Of a DNA stretch of 64,000 nt, positions 57,201 to 64,000 are shown piece by piece. Position 1 is the stretch's first letter; the number at the start of each line of letters is the position of its first letter. The position numbers were made by a program, and so were the translations under genes. A model generated the notes under the pieces. That model did no database searches. It was not told where the DNA came from and saw only the letters and a list, made by a program, of their open reading frames with translations. The DNA comes from Myrica gale (lineage: Eukaryota > Streptophyta > Magnoliopsida > Fagales > Myricaceae), in contig OZ005608.1 in assembly GCA_963930655.1 (NCBI GenBank), positions 1,612,001 through 1,676,000 on the forward strand. The letters are read 5' to 3'.

Positions 57201-60128
57201 ATCTCCATTTTCTCTTATTAATTACTCCTTAAGCAACCGAGATATTCACAATATTGGACAGTATAAAGCAGTGTTTCCCACAGTGCTCAATTTCATGAAA
57301 TCCCTGATATGGCCGCCTCAATGGATTGTGTGCTATCATGTGTCCTTATGTCAAGTTAAATGGGTAACACCAAACTTAAAATTTGTTTACTTATTCCATT
57401 AAATAGTCAGAACAACAACGCATGGACTTCAGAGAAGTAAATATGTGAGGTGCAAGGGAGGAATTTTTTGTTCACTTGTTCCATGCAATGATTGATGTCA
57501 TAACTTTCCAGGATGTGTGTGTGTTGTGGTGGTGCGGGATGGGGGAGAAGAGAGATTTGAAAAATGAGGGTCAAAATCATAACTTCCAAGGAACGTTGGT
57601 GTGGTAAGTGGTGAAGGAGGTGGGGAGGGGGTGAGAATTAATCAAAAATGGGCTACTTGGCACATATTATGGAATCAGGGAAACAGATAAGAAATGGAGC
57701 AAGTGTAGTCCACCCACCAATCCTGAATGCCACTGTAGGTGACCTCCACCGGGAACTCCCATGGATGTTTCTCAAATATCCATGCCTAAGGCATCTATTT
57801 CTTTTGGGTGAATAACAATGGGTTAGGAGGTGGGATTGTTGGGATCACTGTAGCTACCTCTGTGAAGTATAGGCTATCTTAAGATGGATCCAAAAGTGAA
57901 CTTGATGACGGGAAATTTCTGTTTTTTAAATATATCATGTATCTACGGTGTTCATGGCATGCAGAAGCAAAATTAAGGAGTAAAACACCAATGTTAGCAA
58001 TGTGAGTAAAGTGATTATGGTCAAATCTTCAGAATCCCATTTTGATGTGTTGTGGCATCTCCTAAGCTGTAATGGTTAAGACTGGTTAACCTTCTTGATT
58101 CCAGTTTTATTTCATTGATTTCCAAAAGATAATTCTTTCCCTTTATTGACATTTTTGTCTCAATTTGAAAATAGCTTTGATGGACAAGACTCTGTATGTG
58201 TGACATATGTACATATGCTCAGGTTACTCCTGTTCCAAAACCTCAACATGTTGAGAAAATAGAACCGGCAGCAGCAGTGTCCCAACCTGAAGCAACAAAG
58301 CAGCCTTTGGATGCTGCTTCTGTTGTCTCTGCACCAAAAGTTGACTATGCAACTGACCTTTTCAACATGTTATCCATGGAGGCCGAAAGGGAAAATGACT
58401 CAGGCGCAGCTTCGCCTGATGATAATGCTTGGGCAGGTTTTCAGTGTATGTATCTGCTGACCACCTGTCTTCCTTTGTTGGATCATCAAAGTAGTACTGC
58501 TTGCTAGTTTTCTACTTCTTTTTGCAATTGCTTCAAGAGTTATCTTTGTGATTTTGTCTTATGGTGGTTGCAGCTGCTGAAGAAGCATCCACAGCTAAGA
58601 AAACTGGTCCGACAAAACTGGTTGAAAATACCCAGTCGTCTTCTCAAATTGAGGATCTTTTTAAAGATTCGCCTCCAGTAATGCCTGTTCCTGTTTCAGA
58701 GAGACCCAAGAAAGATGCCAAAAATGATATTATGAGCCTTTTTGAGAAGGTATAGGCTTCATCATCATTTATAAGAGTGTCAAGAACTGTTTAAAGCAAA
58801 AACTTTGCTGGCTCAAATTTTTTTCATTTTGTACAGAGTTTCTATTTGCTATTTAGAGTTCCAGTACAAAAATTTATTTAACCAAGTTATAGCTAGGCTC
58901 ACATGATTGATTCTGATAAATTCTGGAAAACCCGCATTTTATGTAGGGGTTTGGTTGGAGAACTTTTATTTTTTGATATTGTCATACATGTAAATAAACA
59001 TTGTCTAATTGCCTGGTTTGAATTGCAGTCAAGCATGGTGTCACCTTTTTCTATGCATCAACAACAACAAGTGATGCTGGCTCAGCAACAGTCCCTTCTA
59101 GTGGCTGCTGCAGCCAAATCTGTTGGAGGGGACCCAGAAGTTGTTGGCACTACCCTACCACCTGGGGCCAATGGCAATGTCAATTTGCCTGCTCAAAGTT
59201 TTGCAAATGCTGGTTACCAGATGCCTGGAATGGTAATGCCGCATCAACTGCAGGCATTCATGCAGGTAGAGCCTATTGTGTGGCCTACTTAAGTTCATGC
59301 TTCTTTATTTACTTTTAGCTGGTGAATTACTCATTTGAAATCTTTTCTCCTGGGTTTAGACAAGGAACATGGGTCCAGCACATCCAGCGGGGAACTCTGT
59401 TCCATATCCTACATCTAGGTATGTCGTTAAGTTTTCCTTATGTCTGTTTTATATTTTAAAGATTTTGGGAACTTGATAAATACAAAAAGTATATCTGTTC
59501 AAAGAGTTATGTAAGTTTGTTTAGTTGTTCACTGAATGGAATTGTAATTTTTTGCGCATCATTGAGTCAAATATTAGAGTTAGTTTTTGTTTTGCTGTCA
59601 GGTCCAAGGCACTTTTATATGTGATGGTTACTTACTTTGGTTATGGCTTCTTTCAGGAACTATACACGTTTCTTGAGTGTTCTTATATCCTTATTTGAGA
59701 CTTGATCACTTTTTACCACACTCATTTTGTTGATTTTGGTGGCTTTTAGTAATCTTCTATCAGGAAGTGAAAATTGAAACTGCACTTTCCCAGGATAGTT
59801 ACTGATGCCATTTTTATGCTAGGAATTACTGAAATCCACTTCGGATCAATATGACCAAGGATTTTAATGTAGTGTGAAGATCTGAAGGAGATCACCCAAT
59901 CTTTCACCTGCTCAAAATTGTTCCCCCTTATTTTGGGTAACTTTTCTATTTATTGCTTGCAGCTTGTATTCTATGGGACAAGCCACCCCAACCCCAGTAA
60001 ATGGTGCCAGCAGTGCTGCAGTGAGTAAACCTCAATCAGCTTCTACAATATCGTCTGTGCCTCCTACTCATTCAGGGAAGGATTATGATTTCTCCTCTTT
60101 AACGCAAGGGATGTTTGGAAAACCGTGA
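54235..60128 (+). CDS. AGD5: ARF GTPase-activating protein AGD5 / NEVERSHED
   Basis: Eleven exons: 54235-54285, 55787-55845, 56066-56156, 56263-56317, 56425-56515, 56653-56878, 58223-58445, 58574-58749, 59029-59265, 59360-59418 and 59963-60128, giving 477 residues (Arabidopsis AGD5 is about 480). The ArfGAP domain fills the first 130 residues: zinc finger CADC...CMQC at 31, 34, 51 and 54 (CX2CX16CX2C), the catalytic Arg in GIHRSLGVH (R59), [13 protein letters not shown], and [14 protein letters not shown]. The rest is a loosely ordered Pro/Ser/Gln-rich tail with [12 protein letters not shown], a Gln run and a last QGMFGKP. AGD5 speeds GTP hydrolysis on ARF1-type GTPases at the trans-Golgi; in Arabidopsis its loss (nevershed) blocks floral organ shedding. 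The gene appears intact, with all junctions in frame. Confidence 0.95.
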
Positions 60129-60515
60129 GTTGCCTTCGGATTGACGATACTATACAAAAATAGTTAAATTACAGCAAAATAGTAGTTGGGCTTTTTCGTA
60201 CCTGTACTCGGGGGTTGTAAACCATTTGTAGAGGCAGTTCGGTTTTTTTTCCTTCACATAGATTGCTTCATTTGTATGAGTAGGTGTATCTGGATCAATA
60301 AAAATGCGTTTAGATTTATTTTGAATCTTCTTTTTCCTTTTATCTACATCTATAGATGGACTTCCAGAGTATTCTCTTTGAAGTTATGGAGATTCATCAT
60401 GTGATCAAAACGAGCATCTTTCCAATAAGTCCTGGGGTGGTTGGCGGCAGAGTATGAAAATTGACTATATAAAATTCTTAATTTATAGCAACTTTGTTAT
60501 TTGCTTTGTCCGAGG
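60129..60515. other. AGD5 3' UTR/flank
   Basis: Non-coding, T-rich. A hAT element begins 387 bp after the stop, so the 3' UTR may reach into or past it. Confidence 0.5.
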
Positions 60516-62764
60516 TAGGGCTGGGAAAATCGGGTTCGGGGTCGGGTCTGTGCAAAAGGGTTCGGGTTTGGATTTTTTAGCTGAATCCGAACTTGAAATG
60601 GATGAAACCCCGAGCCGAACCCTCGAAAAGGGTTTGGGGGGGGGGGGTGTTCGGCTCAATGGGGCCTTAAAAAGAATTGGCCCAAAATGTTTGTGGTTTT
60701 GAGGCCCAAAAACGTTTTGGGCTACACTATTAGGCCCAGGACGTCCTTGGTCATTATTTTTCAAGGCTAATTTCAAAGCCCAGGACGCACTAGGCATGCT
60801 ATTTTTAGCCCAGGACGTCCTGGGTTATAAATTTTTTAATAAAAACATAAATTCTAACCACTAACTACTATTCTTACTAAACATTAAGCAATATAATTTT
60901 TGTCAATTGTCAAATACTAGTAAAACAAATCTAACTAATAACTACTAAGCAGTACGCAATAGATTAAAAAAATAAACAACTAAGCAATAAGCATAATACC
61001 TATTACTTGATGCTATTAGTCTATTACAATGAAAGTACAAAAAGTCTAATTATTACAATAATTTGTTGAGATCAAATTACAAGGAAAGTAAATAACATAT
61101 TCTTGAATGGTTGGAGCAAATCAATCCTCTTCTACTCTGCAGTCTGCACAATAATTTACAAATCATAACACAATTAAAAAAATAAAAATCATATAAAAAT
61201 AACAATAACATAAAAATAATCAAAGCTAAACAAGTTACATTGTTCTTTCACTTCTTTGTTGTAGCCATGCTCCAGCTCAACATTCATAATCATTCTTCAA
61301 CATAAAAATAACAGATTCACTAATAATAATAATAAAATATTCACTAAACAAACCAAAAATCAGATTCACTGCATAACTGAAAACAAATTCACTAAACAAA
61401 AAATAACATATTCACTACATAACTAAAAATATATGAGATTCACCAACATGCACCATAATTCATAATCACTAAAAAAAATCATAATTCACTAAACAAAAAT
61501 CATAATTCACTACATAACAATTAACAAACAATCATAATCACTACACAATAGATTCACTAACATAAACCATAAACAAAAATCCTAAACAATTAACATATTC
61601 ACTACATAACAAAAATCATAATCACTAAATAAAAAATAAACAACAGATTCACCAACATAAACCATTTACTAAACAAAAACAGGTTCACCAATATAACATA
61701 ACCATTCACTAAATAAAAACAGATTCACCAACAACAACCACACTCTAATCCCTCCAACTTCCAATCTCCAACAACAATCATACTCCAAAGATTCACAAAA
61801 CCAACAATATAAGTCATTCGACAGCCCTGACCTCCAATCTGCAACAGAAACACAAATATTTCACAAATATAGAATCTCATACCTTCAATCGGAGCAATCA
61901 AGCAACTTAGCAACAGTTAGAGCCAAATGAGTTTCCTAAAAAATGCTACTATTGTTAGTGAATCCAAAATATAAATTATAAACATACTTATGAGATTAAT
62001 TAACCAATTATAAACATACATATGATATTAAAAATTTAAAACTTAAAAACCATACCTAGCTAGGGTAGAGTCGTGAGCTAGGGCAAACTGAATTTCCTAA
62101 AAAATGCAACCAATGTTAGTGAATCCAAAATATAAATTATAAACATACTTATGATATTAATTAGCCAATTATAAACACACATATGAGTCATGAGATTAAA
62201 AATTTAAAACTTAAAAATCATACCTGAGCCGTGAGAGTTAGAGCAGAGCCGTGAATTAGGTTGAGCCGTGAGGTGAGGTTGTGAGCTTTGAAGGAGAGTG
62301 AGTTAGGGCAGAGAGAGAGTTGGGGCCTAGGGGCAGGGCAGTGAGAAAGACGGGGAGACAGTGAAAGAGACGGAGAGACAGTGAGACAGTGAGAAAGACG
62401 GCGACCGACGAGTGGGGCATGAGCTAGAGCAAAGGGGAAGACGTCGGTCAACGGCTGGGGTAGGGGTCTGGACTCTGGGATGTTGAGGAGGGCTCGAGGG
62501 GGAAAATGGGTCGAGGGATTTTTTTAGGAGGGGGAATTAAACCCTTTAGCGAAACCGTTTCGTAAGGGTATAAAGGTAATGTATACTGCATGATTTTTAA
62601 AATACCGGATCGGGTTTGGGTTTTACACGGGTTTAAACATTATACCAGAATCCGGACCCAAAAAAGTAATTTTCTGTTATATAAACCTGAACCCGGTCAA
62701 ACCCGCCCCGAACAGGTCAGATCTGGGTCGAGTCGTCGGAAATCGGGTAAAATGCCCAGCCCTA
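60516..62764. mobile_element. Non-autonomous hAT-type DNA transposon, 2.25 kb
   Basis: The ends are TAGGGCTGGGAAAA on the left and, reversed, TAGGGCTGGGCATT on the right. The 8-bp target duplication GTCCGAGG is perfect (60508-60515 and 62765-62772), the mark of hAT elements. Subterminal parts are rich in CGGGT/ACCCG words. The centre is very A-rich with many ATTCACTAAACAAAAAT-like words and holds a direct repeat (61931-62226). No transposase frame is visible. The perfect target repeat suggests a young insertion. Confidence 0.92.
61931..62226. repeat. Direct repeat inside the hAT element
   Basis: Two units of about 130 bp offset by about 161 bp, sharing TTTCCTAAAAAATGC, GTTAGTGAATCCAAAATATA and TAAAAATTTAAAACTTAAAA. 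Confidence 0.8.
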
Positions 62765-62772
62765 GTCCGAGG

Positions 62773-64000
62773 GACTTGTTTTCTGCTGGATTTCGTGCAT
62801 CTGGTTGTGTGGTGTTTATGATAAGCTATGAGTTCACTTTTGATTTGTGACGAGCTCTTATTCTTGTTTTTAATATTTCTAACGGCGACAAATGTGGTTA
62901 AACCGCCTTTGCCATTTGTTATCGTTTACTATAGATAGTGTGTGGGGCAAGGCCTCTGCTTGCCTTATGAAAGGAACGATTGTGGCCCATTTTCTACTAA
63001 GGCGAAACTACTCGTCATCACCGTGAGTTCAACCTTCCATAGAATTTCCTTGAAAATTCTACCGAAGCATATGACATATGCACTCTGGTCCCTCATTACT
63101 CTAAAAAGGTTAGAAAAAAATAAAACAGAGGAAGTGCCTGTACTGATTGAAGCTTCACTTCTCTGATTTGTCGCAAAGCTCTATAGCTTTCGACCTTTCC
63201 AACATATATAGTATATTCTTTTCATTTCCTTTTGTTTTTTTTCCTAATTTATTTTTTTACGGTAATATTTCCCATGAAACAAATCCATAACTTCTCAATA
63301 TAATGTTGAGCCGAAGAAAAAAAAATACACACATTTCCTGATCTAGACAGAACTGAATAGGTTTCATCGTGGTCCACGCTTGCAGCCTCCCTGCCAATTA
63401 ATATGCGAGCCTTTGTCTTGCTTGCTGGTATGAACTCCCCATCACTTAGACATGACGGAGGAGTCTTCTTTTATTTTCAGCAAAGTTAGGCACGAAGTTT
63501 TGGATGGTAAGAAAAATACAAATCGAGGACGAGCTGGACAAATAGGAAAGTGAAAGCCCCAACATTCGCAGTAGCAGAGTAGCTACCAAAAGTTGAATCC
63601 GCAGAGCCACCCAGGAAGTTGGTATGCCTATTGCATGGCGACACGGCCGACACCTGTCACTCATCGGTCCATTGGACGGCGCTGTTCGATGGAACAGTGA
63701 AGCTTCCTTGCGAGTCATACCTACTGTTGGTCAAATATATGACATTAGTTGACCGTAAATAAAACGAATAAAAATTCACTACATCTTGACCTGAAACACG
63801 TACTCGTCTTGGGGCTGCCTAAGTGGGCATGACAGCTAAATGATAATGCACGTTCCATGCAAGCTGTGTTGATTCCGTTTCATAAAGAATAATCCTGGAT
63901 TAAAGCTTAATCTTTTGCTTGAAGTTATGAATCTGTGGGTCTTATCTATGATATCTTTCTTCTCTTCTCTTCAGTTTTAATTTGCTTAGAGATCGATCTC
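62773..64000. other. Intergenic to window end
   Basis: No gene recognised. The first part may be displaced AGD5 3' flank. Confidence 0.4.

Noticed and set aside
62218-62451. 77-codon frame on the minus strand
   Set aside because: Made of a GACAGTGAGA-type local repeat inside the hAT element.
63446-63718. 90-codon frame on the minus strand near the window end
   Set aside because: No recognised motif or splice context; could be a leader of a gene beyond the window, but that is not supportable here.

Overview
This window is plant nuclear DNA, most likely from a broad-leaved (dicot) species that I cannot name. The evidence is spliced genes with GT-AG and some GC-AG introns, plant-only families (ULTRAPETALA, Root_cap, SWIRM-amine oxidase LDL2, AGD5), a plant nuclear tRNA-Phe, and many small plant-type transposons. 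All exon limits come from reading splice sites, frame continuity and remembered family sequences; no search was run.

Layout. 0-10 kb: three Root_cap (LEA-related) secreted-protein genes. Copies 1 (cut by the window start) and 2 lie head to head in a large inverted duplication, and copy 3 lies on the minus strand at 8.6-9.8 kb. A solo LTR sits in the intron of copy 2 only, and a Mutator-type MITE lies between copies 2 and 3. 10.7-11.3 kb: a small secreted Cys-rich protein. 13-15.3 kb: LDL2, a histone demethylase. 17.4-19.4 kb: a decayed 5' copy of the gene at 27 kb, split by a retroposon. 19.7-21.2 kb: an ULTRAPETALA gene (minus). 22.1-24.1 kb: a probable Gypsy LTR fossil. 27.2-32.1 kb: a 12-exon Met_gamma_lyase/aluminium-resistance family gene. 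33.1 kb: tRNA-Phe. 34.5-38.5 kb: a probable plastid membrane protein with a zinc ribbon. 41.0-41.9 kb: a small mitochondrial-type membrane protein (possibly the complex I ESSS subunit) whose 3' end is hit by a LINE. 42.6-44.4 kb and 46.4-48.3 kb: two small conserved-looking proteins on the minus strand, each with a LINE fragment in its intron. 49.8-52.3 kb: MITEs and a tandem duplication. 54.2-60.1 kb: AGD5/NEVERSHED ArfGAP, followed by a 2.25-kb non-autonomous hAT element. The rest is AT-rich intergenic DNA.

The genes are unrelated neighbours rather than an operon or pathway cluster. Two of them (LDL2 and ULT) act in chromatin control of development, and AGD5 acts in membrane traffic during organ shedding. 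I found no convincing wholly new system. The most unusual points are the inverted Root_cap pair, the LINE A-tail that forms the C-terminus of the small mitochondrial-type gene, the ULT gene without a visible ATG, and a MITE whose empty site is preserved in a neighbouring tandem duplicate.
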